DNA from: a virus
Direction: 5' to 3' (one strand)
Length of the DNA: 34,775 nt
Virus record (IMG/VR): IMGVR_UViG_3300027970_000080
Span: 1 to 34,775 of that record
Shown: positions 14,835 to 22,490 of the stretch, piece by piece
Layout: every line of letters begins with the position of its first letter
How positions within the stretch are numbered: position 1 is the stretch's first letter
Notes under the pieces: model-generated
What the model saw: the letters and a program-made list of their open reading frames with translations, nothing else
The model's database searches: none
What the model was told of the DNA's origin: nothing
Position numbers and translations under genes: made by a program

Positions 14835-17759
14835 TCAACGACCAAACAATAATTCAGACAAACCAAACTCGCCGCGGGGGGGGTTAAACCTCTCTCCAGC
14901 TAACTCTATGCGTCTTTGTAACTCATTACGGTTTTGTCTACGATTCATCTCGGCTTTACCTTGAGCAGATAATGGTTTTATTTCAGCTGTTAAGGGTGCC
15001 GCAGCCATGCGTGGTTTACCTGCAACGTTAGTTCTGGGTGCTGTTCCAATAAACTGACGCACTTTAGGCACTATACCTTCGCCCGTTTCTTGACGAACAA
15101 CTTCATTTGCAGCTCTGGCAGCAGCCGACCCAATAAATCCTAAGCCCACGCCGGGTGCCACTGGTGCTAATACAGGAGTGGATAGAGCCGCAGCAAACGC
15201 TGCTCCCGCAGGTAAACTTTCAATAAATTCACGACCCATCTGTCGACCCATCGCAGCAGGTCCCTGCTTATACCCTGTCTGAATTGCTTCTGGACTTGGA
15301 ATTAGATCCGCAGCTCCTGGTAGTAGAGAGGCTGGTGTTTTTTTAAGGGCACGTCCAAGTTCAAGCGCTCCCGCAGCAGCTCCAGTTACTGGATCAACTG
15401 CATAATAAGTCTTGTTACTCGGTAAACTACTTTGGTTGACTTCTGCTTGACCCCCACTAAAGCTCAATTGTCCTCGAATTGGTGTCTCAGCAGATTTCAG
15501 CTGTAGTGGAATTACTTTTCCTTCTTTATTTATATATGCATATTGGGCTTGCTCAATACCTTGCACTGGTCCAAAACCGCCACGCTGGTAAGCTACTCCT
15601 CTTTTATTTGCTGGTTCTCCAATAACTTCTTGTTGCTTACGAAATGTCGAACTGGCGCGTCCTTTTCTTTCGGCAGCCTCCTCTAGATCAAACTCCCGTA
15701 ATGGATTATTCACTACTAAAGTTCCGGGAGGCATTCCAGCCAACGCATTTTTAGAAACAAATTCTGTGAATGCTTTAGAAACAGCTGGTGGTAAATCTTT
15801 GGCATCGTAAGTAAATCTATCTTCGTCAGGAGAAAGCGTTTTAAAACTTATTGAGGACGTCCCTAAAATAGGATTTTTTGCGAGAAACTTTAAAGCGTTT
15901 TCTGAAATATCGCCGCCGGATAACTTAGTAGAGTCAGCTATTGAAGGCAGCATAGGCGGAGAATTAGTCATACTTAGTCCATATATTTCACCAATATCAT
16001 CTATTTTTGCTGGAGTGACTTCATCCGTATCTGGATTGTACCTCACATATAGTTCCGTAGGGTTATTTACACTTTGGGTATACTTATCGAAAAGCCTGGT
16101 CCTAGCTTGAGGCGATAAATCGTCAACGGCTTTTTTAAAAACGCGAGCGCGGTCGTCAATCCGACTCATTAATTCTCTTGCTTCTGGATCATCCCTCCCC
16201 ACATATTTACCTCCTCCAATCAAAGGTCTGACAGTGGATGCAGCTTGTGATGAAACATCGCTTAATTTTTCAGCAGCTTCAGGATTTAACTGACCTAAGC
16301 GTTCAATAGCTCTTCGCTGACGCTCCGTATTTCCGCTGGTGTAGTCAAACTCTATTCCGGCTAGTTCATACTGAGGTATCCCACCTTCTTTCATCAAACT
16401 GTTATAAATAGCAGCGCGATCTTTTGGATCTGATATTTGTTGAACTGAATCTATAAAATTTGAATATCTTAAAATTTCTTCTTTGCCTCCCACGGGGGCT
16501 TCTCCTTTAGGTGCTCTAGATAATAAAGGAATCATTTCAGGGTATTGTTTTAGCACTCCTGCAAATCGATTGATTGCTTCTTCATCGAAGCTCCGCATCA
16601 CATCTTCTCTTAACTCAGGTATAACCAACTGTCCTGTTCTGCGAGAACGTTCTTCTAAGGCGGCAAGTGTATTACGCATTTCTTGCGGAGAATACTCCAA
16701 TGATCTTCGCATTCGTTCGGCATCATCAGGTGTTCTCCATTGCCGCAGAAAGTTTAACCTAGTAGGTCCTTCATTAAAGTTTGGTTGATCAACATCCGGC
16801 GGTGTGGTAATACCTGTACCAAAAAGTGTTGACCGTTGATTTTCTCCAACTGCACCACTCCTGATCGCATTAATAATCTCATCACCACGAGGGGATTCTC
16901 TAATTGCTGGAAGTACTTGATTGTATTGTTGCTCAAGGCGCTTAGAATTAGCGTTGCGTACTATTGCATTTAGGTCCCTAGCCAAAGTAACTAATCTATT
17001 ATTATTCGCTACATAATCCTCAAACGAAGCTGGTGGGCGATTTATTATTCCCGCTGCCTCTGCCACCAAGTTCTCTCGGGGGTCGATTTCATCAACAAAA
17101 TTTAATCTTTGTTGTGTAATCCCCGGAGAAAAAGGTATATTTAAGGAAGCAGCCGAACTAGCTACATCACGACTCCTTCTTTGGAAGTCCCTTTGCTGCT
17201 GCTCAATGAAGTCGACTTCGTCTCTTAGCTCACGGCTTATTTGATTTACAGGTTCATATAAATTTGCAATCGAAGGGGCACTAGGTTGCCCGCGCCCGCT
17301 TCGGTTTACCTCGTCAAGGATTTGTCCTCTTTCCCCTTCTTCAAAATCCTCGTAAATATCTGAAATAGCGGCACCTCTTTCAAGAGCCGTTCTAATCGCA
17401 TTGCGTTCATCGGCAGAAGCACGGGAAAACCCTTCATATATACTTTGAGTAGTTTCAGGTGATACTATGCGGCTATTTAAAAAATCAAGAGCTTGCTGCT
17501 GTTGTGCTGCGGCAATGTTTGCGAGCTCAAATTCATTAAAATCTGGATCTATATCTTGACCTCGAAACGGAATACGGTCACGAAAATCCTCTATGTCAGC
17601 ATCTTGATCTAAATCGCCTGCATTAAGCGCTTCATTAAAAATATATCTTCTTGCTCTAGTCTGATCATATCTGTTTGAACTTTGCCTTTCCTCTTCAACT
17701 TTACCTTGAACCCTTTGCAAATCCTCAAAAGTTACAGGTCTTATAGGTAGGGGAGACAC
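14835..17759 (-). CDS. large probable virion protein, 974 aa
   Basis: The longest gene in the window apart from the tail module context. The start is GTG (MSPLPIRPVTFEDLQRV). The first ~650 residues are highly charged and predicted largely helical, rich in Glu/Arg/Gln. Near residues 850-890 lies an Ala/Gly/Pro-rich hydrophobic segment (LPAGAAFAAALSTPVLAPVAP then GVGLGFIGSAAARAA) that could insert in a membrane. The C-terminus is basic. A long helical protein with an internal membrane-active segment is typical of phage internal ejection (core) or tape-measure proteins, but no motif identifies it. It is the most likely candidate for such a role here. Confidence 0.65.
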   Translation of the reverse strand: MSPLPIRPVTFEDLQRVQGKVEEERQSSNRYDQTRARRYIFNEALNAGDLDQDADIEDFRDRIPFRGQDIDPDFNEFELANIAAAQQQQALDFLNSRIVSPETTQSIYEGFSRASADERNAIRTALERGAAISDIYEDFEEGERGQILDEVNRSGRGQPSAPSIANLYEPVNQISRELRDEVDFIEQQQRDFQRRSRDVASSAASLNIPFSPGITQQRLNFVDEIDPRENLVAEAAGIINRPPASFEDYVANNNRLVTLARDLNAIVRNANSKRLEQQYNQVLPAIRESPRGDEIINAIRSGAVGENQRSTLFGTGITTPPDVDQPNFNEGPTRLNFLRQWRTPDDAERMRRSLEYSPQEMRNTLAALEERSRRTGQLVIPELREDVMRSFDEEAINRFAGVLKQYPEMIPLLSRAPKGEAPVGGKEEILRYSNFIDSVQQISDPKDRAAIYNSLMKEGGIPQYELAGIEFDYTSGNTERQRRAIERLGQLNPEAAEKLSDVSSQAASTVRPLIGGGKYVGRDDPEARELMSRIDDRARVFKKAVDDLSPQARTRLFDKYTQSVNNPTELYVRYNPDTDEVTPAKIDDIGEIYGLSMTNSPPMLPSIADSTKLSGGDISENALKFLAKNPILGTSSISFKTLSPDEDRFTYDAKDLPPAVSKAFTEFVSKNALAGMPPGTLVVNNPLREFDLEEAAERKGRASSTFRKQQEVIGEPANKRGVAYQRGGFGPVQGIEQAQYAYINKEGKVIPLQLKSAETPIRGQLSFSGGQAEVNQSSLPSNKTYYAVDPVTGAAAGALELGRALKKTPASLLPGAADLIPSPEAIQTGYKQGPAAMGRQMGREFIESLPAGAAFAAALSTPVLAPVAPGVGLGFIGSAAARAANEVVRQETGEGIVPKVRQFIGTAPRTNVAGKPRMAAAPLTAEIKPLSAQGKAEMNRRQNRNELQRRIELAGERFNPPRGEFGLSELLFGR

Positions 17760-17868
17760 GAATATCGTTACGCTAACTAAATAATAGCAGTAATTGCCGG
17801 TCGGTTAACCGCACTTGCTTTTTTGACCCTGTTAGCTCTACTGTGCTTCTGCATTACTTTTTAATCAC

Positions 17869-18240
17869 ATGAACAACTCCATGCTCACCATTCAACTTTA
17901 TAGATTTGCAGGAACCTGGGCTTTTACAGACGAAGCTCGTAAACTGACACACGAACCTTTTGTATTAGGCATCCCTGAAATTATTGACAAAGTTTTAAAA
18001 GATAATGATATTGTCTCAGATCAACCTAAAATTTTATTTTCAGCTAAACCCTTTCCTAAACATCAAGGCTATCTTCATTATAAAAAATTTGAAGATGGCG
18101 GGGTTTGGTATACCTTATTTTCCACGACTAACAAAGAAGAAAAGTATGTAAACGAAAATTTGACTGGTTGGCTTTGTCCTGCAACTTTAAAATACTTTCC
18201 AGTACATCCCGAGTATATCTATTTTAAACTTGATAAATAG
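17869..18240 (+). CDS. DUF6717-like protein, 123 aa
   Basis: A compact protein with the pattern GTWAFTDEARKLTHEPFVLG, then LFSAKPFP, GGVWYTLFST and GWLCPATLKYFP. This matches what I remember of DUF6717 (WvFDD...L..EPFV.G ... lFSa.PFP ... GWLCPALLKYF), a family of unknown function in bacteria, including cyanobacteria, and in phages. The length fits a single-domain member. Several Trp and aromatic residues suggest a ligand- or protein-binding beta fold. It stands alone on the plus strand in a small accessory cluster. Confidence 0.6.
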   Translation: MNNSMLTIQLYRFAGTWAFTDEARKLTHEPFVLGIPEIIDKVLKDNDIVSDQPKILFSAKPFPKHQGYLHYKKFEDGGVWYTLFSTTNKEEKYVNENLTGWLCPATLKYFPVHPEYIYFKLDK

Positions 18241-18260
18241 CCCGTAGTGGTTTTAACTAC

Positions 18261-18482
18261 TTAGTGTTCTTGGTTACTGGGTTCTTCTTTAAAATCCATG
18301 AGGTTTTTACCTGCAAGGTAACTATGAAGACGCTCAGCAAAAAGTGCATACGGAGCTTCCCCTGTTTCTAGTGCGGACGTAACAGCAACGCGCCACATTA
18401 TTTCTTGCCTTTCAAGATCAGGTAACGGTTTTAATAGATTGTCCTTGTTCTCTACAGAATCAGGTGGAATTAATGGCGTCAT
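18261..18482 (-). CDS. hypothetical protein, 73 aa
   Basis: A short acidic helical protein (MTPLIPPDSVENKDN..., LPDLERQEIMWRVAVTSA, ...AERLHSYLAG) with a hydrophilic C-terminus. No family is recognised. It lies 4 bases after the 85-aa gene and probably shares its transcript. The stop TAA overlaps nothing. Similar short proteins occur in cyanophage accessory clusters. Confidence 0.5.
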   Translation of the reverse strand: MTPLIPPDSVENKDNLLKPLPDLERQEIMWRVAVTSALETGEAPYALFAERLHSYLAGKNLMDFKEEPSNQEH

Positions 18483-18486
18483 GTTA

Positions 18487-18744
18487 CTAAATCAAATCCT
18501 TACAAGGAAGCAGTGTTTTCTGAGCGAGAAGCTTTTTAGCTTCGTGAAAAACCAAATCTAGTTCATCAGCGTCTATGCATACGTAATGATCTAGATCATC
18601 GCCTAATTCACAAATCTTTACAAAACCTCCTGCACCATCGTCGTCAATAGAAATTTGTAAAACCCCACGGCCATGAACAGGGTTCGTATCTGTTCGATGA
18701 ATAGAAACTGTGAGAATAGTTGCTACTGGAGTAGGGTCAGTCAT
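18487..18744 (-). CDS. hypothetical protein, 85 aa
   Basis: A beta-rich protein (ATILTVSIHRTDTNP, GVLQISIDDDGAGGFVKI, DHYVCIDADELDLVFHEA) with an acidic middle and an amphipathic C-terminal helix. No family is recognised. It is the first gene downstream of an intergenic region with repeated operator-like sequences (18835-18890), so it may be regulated through them. Confidence 0.5.
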   Translation of the reverse strand: MTDPTPVATILTVSIHRTDTNPVHGRGVLQISIDDDGAGGFVKICELGDDLDHYVCIDADELDLVFHEAKKLLAQKTLLPCKDLI

Positions 18745-18834
18745 GGTTTGGGGTAAGGAGCCTTATCTTACCGCACCCCCTAAAATTTGAAACGAACTAG
18801 AAGTTGACCGGACTAGGGGTGTTGACTAATGATT

Positions 18835-18890
18835 TTTGTGGATCACGGATTAACACCTAGCAAGTTTGTGGATCACAAAGCACCAATCCG
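18835..18890. promoter_or_regulatory. operator-like repeats: TTTGTGGATCAC twice
   Basis: TTTGTGGATCAC occurs at 18835-18846 and again at 18865-18876, exactly 30 bases apart. The second copy extends to TTTGTGGATCACAAA (18865-18879), a palindrome with 6-bp arms around GAT. The flanks carry a second inverted pair, CGGATT (18846-18851) and AATCCG (18885-18890). A TATATT-like -10 and TTGTGA-like -35 for the minus strand lie nearby with a shorter spacer than usual. This layout suggests binding of a dimeric regulator in front of 18487-18744. Confidence 0.45.
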
Positions 18891-18952
18891 TTAACACAAA
18901 ATATAAACGTGTTAGTAAAATCACAAAATCTTAACTTGTAGTGTGACTGAAA

Positions 18953-19168
18953 CTACTGCTGAGCTTCAAGTTCATCAGCAATAGCAAGGAGTTGGGACCG
19001 ATGATCATTCCCTACAAACTCGCAACACGATCGGGCGTAGAGAGCATCCTCCGCTACCACGTGATCGGCAGCAGCACGAAGGGCAGCGGCAAGCTTAACT
19101 TCTGCACATATTGGCGCCCCACAAAAAGCATCCCAAACTAATTGCGCGGCAGGGGAAAGGTCAGTCAT
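18953..19168 (-). CDS. host-like small protein, 71 aa
   Basis: Starts MTDLSPAAQLVWDAF and has AAALRAAADHVV plus LLAIADELE, a pattern I recognise from short picocyanobacterial and cyanophage proteins of unknown function. It is all-helical and Ala-rich, with two adjacent cysteines (SCCEF). It overlaps the upstream gene by 8 bases and shares its higher GC content, so the pair probably entered together. Confidence 0.6.
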   Translation of the reverse strand: MTDLSPAAQLVWDAFCGAPICAEVKLAAALRAAADHVVAEDALYARSCCEFVGNDHRSQLLAIADELEAQQ

Positions 19169-19496
19169 TGGGCAATGCCTCCAGTGCGCGGCGGATGGTG
19201 TTCAAGTCAGTGATGTCGAGCGTTACTTGCCCGGCAGGTGTGGGCAACACTTTCAGCGCCTTTAGCGCCTGCTCTTTTAATGTTGGAGGTTCTGGTCGGC
19301 GGGCTGTGCGGAGAGGATGGTTTGACCGTGTGTAATTGTAATTGAGCTCCAACCACTCACAACACGCCTCCAGCTCCTGATCGGCACCCCACTGGGTAGC
19401 AAAAATAAGCACATCTTCCTCCGAACGTGAAGCAAGCAGGTCTCTCCACATAGACACTAGCTCAGTAGGTGGCGTGATTGGGTGTTGGTTAATCAT
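19161..19496 (-). CDS. host-like protein, 111 aa
   Basis: Matches a recurring picocyanobacterial/cyanophage protein type: ITPPTELVSMWRDL at the start, WGADQELEACCEWL in the middle, then RRPEPPTLKEQALKAL and a C-terminal IRRALEALPND. No function is known for it. The coding DNA is clearly richer in G and C than the flanking phage genes, and it overlaps the next gene by 8 bases. Best explained as a short host-derived accessory cassette. Confidence 0.65.
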   Translation of the reverse strand: MINQHPITPPTELVSMWRDLLASRSEEDVLIFATQWGADQELEACCEWLELNYNYTRSNHPLRTARRPEPPTLKEQALKALKVLPTPAGQVTLDITDLNTIRRALEALPND

Positions 19497-19603
19497 GTGA
19501 TTAGTGTGCGGGACTAAGAAGCTTCAGCAGCATAGATCATCCAGGAAGGGCGACAACGCTGTGATCTTAAAGCTTTTTCACGATGTTGCAAATTTGTGAA
19601 TCC

Positions 19604-19798
19604 ATGAAAAAGTACCTGACTGTTCGCTATTTGCGAATAGCAAACCCGTCGATTTCCACGGGGTTAGAAGTGGGGCGTTCTCAAACTTTCGGGCGAGAAA
19701 CGTTTAATGCAGTTAACCTAGCTGCACCCCAGCATCGTATCCGTGTTCTCTACCAGGGCGAGTTAACTAAGAAAGCCACCCAGTACAGACGTACTTAG
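19604..19798 (+). CDS. small basic hypothetical protein, 64 aa
   Basis: ATG at 19604 gives MKKYLTVRYLRIANPSIST..., a basic protein with probable beta strands and an Arg/Lys-rich C-terminus (LTKKATQYRRT); the open frame starts at 19583 but the seven extra codons are unlikely. No family is recognised. The stop is followed by AGTGGTTTTAG, nearly the same sequence that follows the gene ending at 18240, which gives slight support to a genuine gene end. Confidence 0.45.
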   Translation: MKKYLTVRYLRIANPSISTGLEVGRSQTFGRETFNAVNLAAPQHRIRVLYQGELTKKATQYRRT

Positions 19799-19882
19799 TG
19801 GTTTTAGTTGGGGTTCCTTGATGCACATAAGGCCATGTAGAGGAAAAAACAAAAAGCATTAATGTATAGTTTTAAAAACAAT

Positions 19883-20401
19883 TTAAGTAGCAGCTATATA
19901 ATAAAATAATTTTGTAACACCGAGACAAACTGACTGTTCAGTTGTTCCGCTGACTAGTACATTACTAATACCAGTTCCAAATCCACTGGCTATGGTGCTT
20001 ATAGTAGTGGTTGTTACCCCAAGAGCCCCAGTAAATTCAAAATCGTTATTAGTAGTTACAAAATTGTCTAAATGAGTATGAGAAGCCATACTAGCAAACT
20101 GGAATGTGCCTGATTTACTAAATATAGGTAAAGCACCTGAAGGTGAAAGTCTAGTAAAAAAACCAGGATCATACGAAATATTATTTGCGGGAAATCCTCT
20201 CACACATAAATTATTCATATTTATTAAATTAAAAGTTCCGCTAGCACTTCCATAAGTTTCTTGAGGAAAAAATTGTGACAACCCTGGATAAGACGTTCTC
20301 AAATAACTAGCTCCGTTTAAATATAACCAAGTAACATTAAAATCATCTGTAAAAGAAGATCCTTTATAAAAACTTAATGTTTTTACGGTTCCGATAGACA
20401 T
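19883..20401 (-). CDS. tail collar-domain protein, 172 aa
   Basis: Resembles phage Tail Collar domain proteins: WLYLNGASYLRTSYPGLSQFF (start of the collar pattern), TFNLINMNNLCVRGFP in place of F.LPDLRGRF.RG, then SMASHTHLDNF with the conserved S-H-T-H, and a C-terminal YYIAAT strand. Such domains form trimeric receptor-binding tips. It begins with ATG overlapping the previous stop as TAATG and is probably a duplicate of the C-terminal domain of the upstream gene that became separate. Confidence 0.68.
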   Translation of the reverse strand: MSIGTVKTLSFYKGSSFTDDFNVTWLYLNGASYLRTSYPGLSQFFPQETYGSASGTFNLINMNNLCVRGFPANNISYDPGFFTRLSPSGALPIFSKSGTFQFASMASHTHLDNFVTTNNDFEFTGALGVTTTTISTIASGFGTGISNVLVSGTTEQSVCLGVTKLFYYIAAT

Positions 20402-21498
20402 TAGTTAGCTCCACTAGCAACTATATAATACATCATATTTATGTTATTAGGTCTTGTTTCAAAACTTCCAATACTTGACGTAGAAGAAGATACATTTCGC
20501 GGGGAATTTAGTGGACTTCTAGGCGAAGAAACTTCAAAAAATTCAGTGGTAGAGGCAGTTAATACAGCATTACTTACCGTATGTACATGTTCGGCTAAAG
20601 AATCACTAATAAAACCCGAGGAACCTACATTGTTACCTGATATAGTTATATAGTTAGAAGCTGATGAACCGCGTAGAAAGAGTCCAGCAAAGTCAGGTAG
20701 ATTAAAAGTTGTAGTTCCGTTACCCGACCCATACGTAGTTCCAATTCGATTAAATAAAATAGAATATGTATTTCTACTAACTGCTTGACCGCTGGGTACT
20801 AAATAAGTTTCTGGTACATAACTGTTATTTGTCGAATAGTCTAAGCCAGGAAGTCCGTTCAATACAATTGTACCAACAGGCGTTGTCTCTATATTTTTTA
20901 TTACAACACAATATATAATTTGTTGGTGTTTACCTTCATTTATTTTTTTACCACTAGAATTACTATTACTTTTAGTAGCGCGTACTACATACTGTGCTAT
21001 ACCATTGCCATTACTTCCGTCAGTAGTAAATGCAGAAACAGCACCCGAAGCGGTTTGCACAGTATGAGTATGACTTGGAATAACACCGGAGGCTTGAAAT
21101 CCTTGAGGAAATGCAGGTGTACTAGTTGCTGTTTGCCCAGCTAAATAACTAAAATTAGGAGGTATATCAATTACTTTAAACGTAGTTGAACCATCTCCTG
21201 AACCAAAAATTCCAGAAACTGCACTAAATAAACCGGAAGCTGTAGTACGATTAAGAAGACCCCCAGAAGCAATAACTAAAGTTCCTGCACTAGCTTGATT
21301 TACTGCACCAACCACACCAGTTGCGGCCACCATTATTATTTCACCTGGAATACATCCTGTTTTTAGTCGAGCGTCTACCTTAGGCCATTGATTAAGCAGA
21401 TTTAAAGAGTATATCTCAGTTGGACTTACAAACACTCCGTTTGCATTAAAAAAAGTTGGTTCACTATAGGGTCCAGTATAGCCTGCAGGTTTTTTCAT
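20401..21498 (-). CDS. tail fibre protein with two collar-like domains
   Basis: A 365-residue protein with two tail-collar-like domains. The first (about 48-205) has GLFSAVSGIFGSGDGSTTFKV, IPSHTHTV and a C-terminal strand IIYCVVIKN. The second (about 209-362) has VPSGQAVSRNTYSILFNRIG, GSGNGTTTFNLPDFAGLFLRG, LAEHVHTV and ETRPNNINMMYYIV, the usual end of collar domains. It should form a trimeric distal tail fibre that binds the host surface. Start overlaps the 21495 gene's stop as ATGA, and its stop overlaps the next start as TAATG. Confidence 0.8.
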   Translation of the reverse strand: MKKPAGYTGPYSEPTFFNANGVFVSPTEIYSLNLLNQWPKVDARLKTGCIPGEIIMVAATGVVGAVNQASAGTLVIASGGLLNRTTASGLFSAVSGIFGSGDGSTTFKVIDIPPNFSYLAGQTATSTPAFPQGFQASGVIPSHTHTVQTASGAVSAFTTDGSNGNGIAQYVVRATKSNSNSSGKKINEGKHQQIIYCVVIKNIETTPVGTIVLNGLPGLDYSTNNSYVPETYLVPSGQAVSRNTYSILFNRIGTTYGSGNGTTTFNLPDFAGLFLRGSSASNYITISGNNVGSSGFISDSLAEHVHTVSNAVLTASTTEFFEVSSPRSPLNSPRNVSSSTSSIGSFETRPNNINMMYYIVASGAN

Positions 21499-22115
21499 AA
21501 TGCTTTTTTTTCTATCCCTATGATAACAGATTCATAGATACTTTCAGGAAGAGTTTCTTTACTTGGAATCCAATCTGGATAGAGTTCATGTTTTTTTATA
21601 TACTTTGCTATAGTTCTTTCTTCTCTTAGTTTTTTCTGTTCTTCATACTCTTTTTTAACTCCGCCATAAATTATAGGAATCGAAGGAATATCTTGACATG
21701 TTATAGAGTCAAGCTCACGTTTGCAAATCAAATCTAACAATTTACCTTTATAAATACTATATTCGTTTATGTACTCATCAGTCATGTGTAAAAGTAACGT
21801 ATCTGTTGTTTTAACCTCTAAAATACGATCACTTAAAATATCTCTAGCTTTTTTATTTTCTTTTGGGCATACTTTTTTATTTAAACATACACCAGATACG
21901 ACAATGTAACAACAACCACACGAATCCCACTCTAAGTGTTCATTATCCGCGTGTTCAGGTAACTCAATAGGTCCTATGTAACCTAAAGTATTTAATTCTT
22001 CTAGAGTAACGTCATAAGAATAACGTGTTAAATTATTACAAAGCCGAAAACGAGTTGGTAATAAAGTTGGTTCTTGGCTTTCGATAGAAAATAACTTAGT
22101 TGAAAAATCCGGCAT
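21495..22115 (-). CDS. hypothetical tail-module protein, 206 aa
   Basis: Hydrophilic protein of the tail operon. A segment near residues 33-70 (YSYDVTLEELNTLGYIGPIELP..., ending W-D-S and YIV) resembles cyanophage proteins that sit beside tail fibres, and is similar in style to tail-fibre assembly proteins. Residues about 65-95 have four cysteines (CGCC, VCLNKKVC) that could bind metal. The C-terminal half is Lys/Glu-rich helix. A chaperone or assembly role for the neighbouring fibre genes is plausible but unproved. Overlaps the next gene by 4 bases. Confidence 0.55.
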   Translation of the reverse strand: MPDFSTKLFSIESQEPTLLPTRFRLCNNLTRYSYDVTLEELNTLGYIGPIELPEHADNEHLEWDSCGCCYIVVSGVCLNKKVCPKENKKARDILSDRILEVKTTDTLLLHMTDEYINEYSIYKGKLLDLICKRELDSITCQDIPSIPIIYGGVKKEYEEQKKLREERTIAKYIKKHELYPDWIPSKETLPESIYESVIIGIEKKAL

Positions 22116-22116
22116 A

Positions 22117-22434
22117 TTAAACCTCCACTAAACTTATAGTAGCATCAAGGAAACCGCTACTGCTACTTGTTAATCTGATGTTTTTACCGCTTGGTAAAAT
22201 ATATTTATTTGATAAAATCTCAACGTTAGTGTCTGCAGGCACTGGAATAGTAAACGCTAGATAACTTTCTAGAGACGCACCAGTATTTTGAGAAACAGTT
22301 ATGTCAGAAGATGAAGTTCCGTTAGTATTTGCAATCAAGATACTTAAAATAATCGTCGAATCTGACGATGAAGTGTATGCAACAGTTTCAACGTTGCTAA
22401 TAGCCTTAAGTTTAGTATTTTTAAAAGTAGCCAT
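22117..22434 (-). CDS. small beta-type virion protein, cyanophage family
   Basis: 105-residue all-beta protein: MATFKNTKLKAISNVETVAYT, then ILSILIANTNGTSSSDITV, YLAFTIPVPADTNVEIL and a final LDATISLVEV. I recognise this layout from small cyanophage tail/virion proteins of unknown role. The IPVPA-turn-strand pattern is characteristic. It is separated by one base from the next gene and lies between fibre genes, so it may be a tail tip or fibre-base subunit. Confidence 0.62.
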   Translation of the reverse strand: MATFKNTKLKAISNVETVAYTSSSDSTIILSILIANTNGTSSSDITVSQNTGASLESYLAFTIPVPADTNVEILSNKYILPSGKNIRLTSSSSGFLDATISLVEV

Positions 22435-22490
22435 AGAGAACTAAACTACAGGAAGTAACTAAATTATAGCCTATAACTGCTTGTAAAAAA

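Noticed and set aside
17784-17864. Hydrophobic 26-codon run (VIAGRLTALAFLTLLALLCF...) on the + strand
   Set aside because: No acceptable start codon: an in-frame stop precedes it, and only ATA/ATT or an internal TTG could begin it. Considered as a small membrane or photosystem-like peptide but without support.
20399-20403. Programmed frameshift joining the two collar genes
   Set aside because: The junction is a plain TAATG stop/start, common in this genome, without a slippery heptamer.
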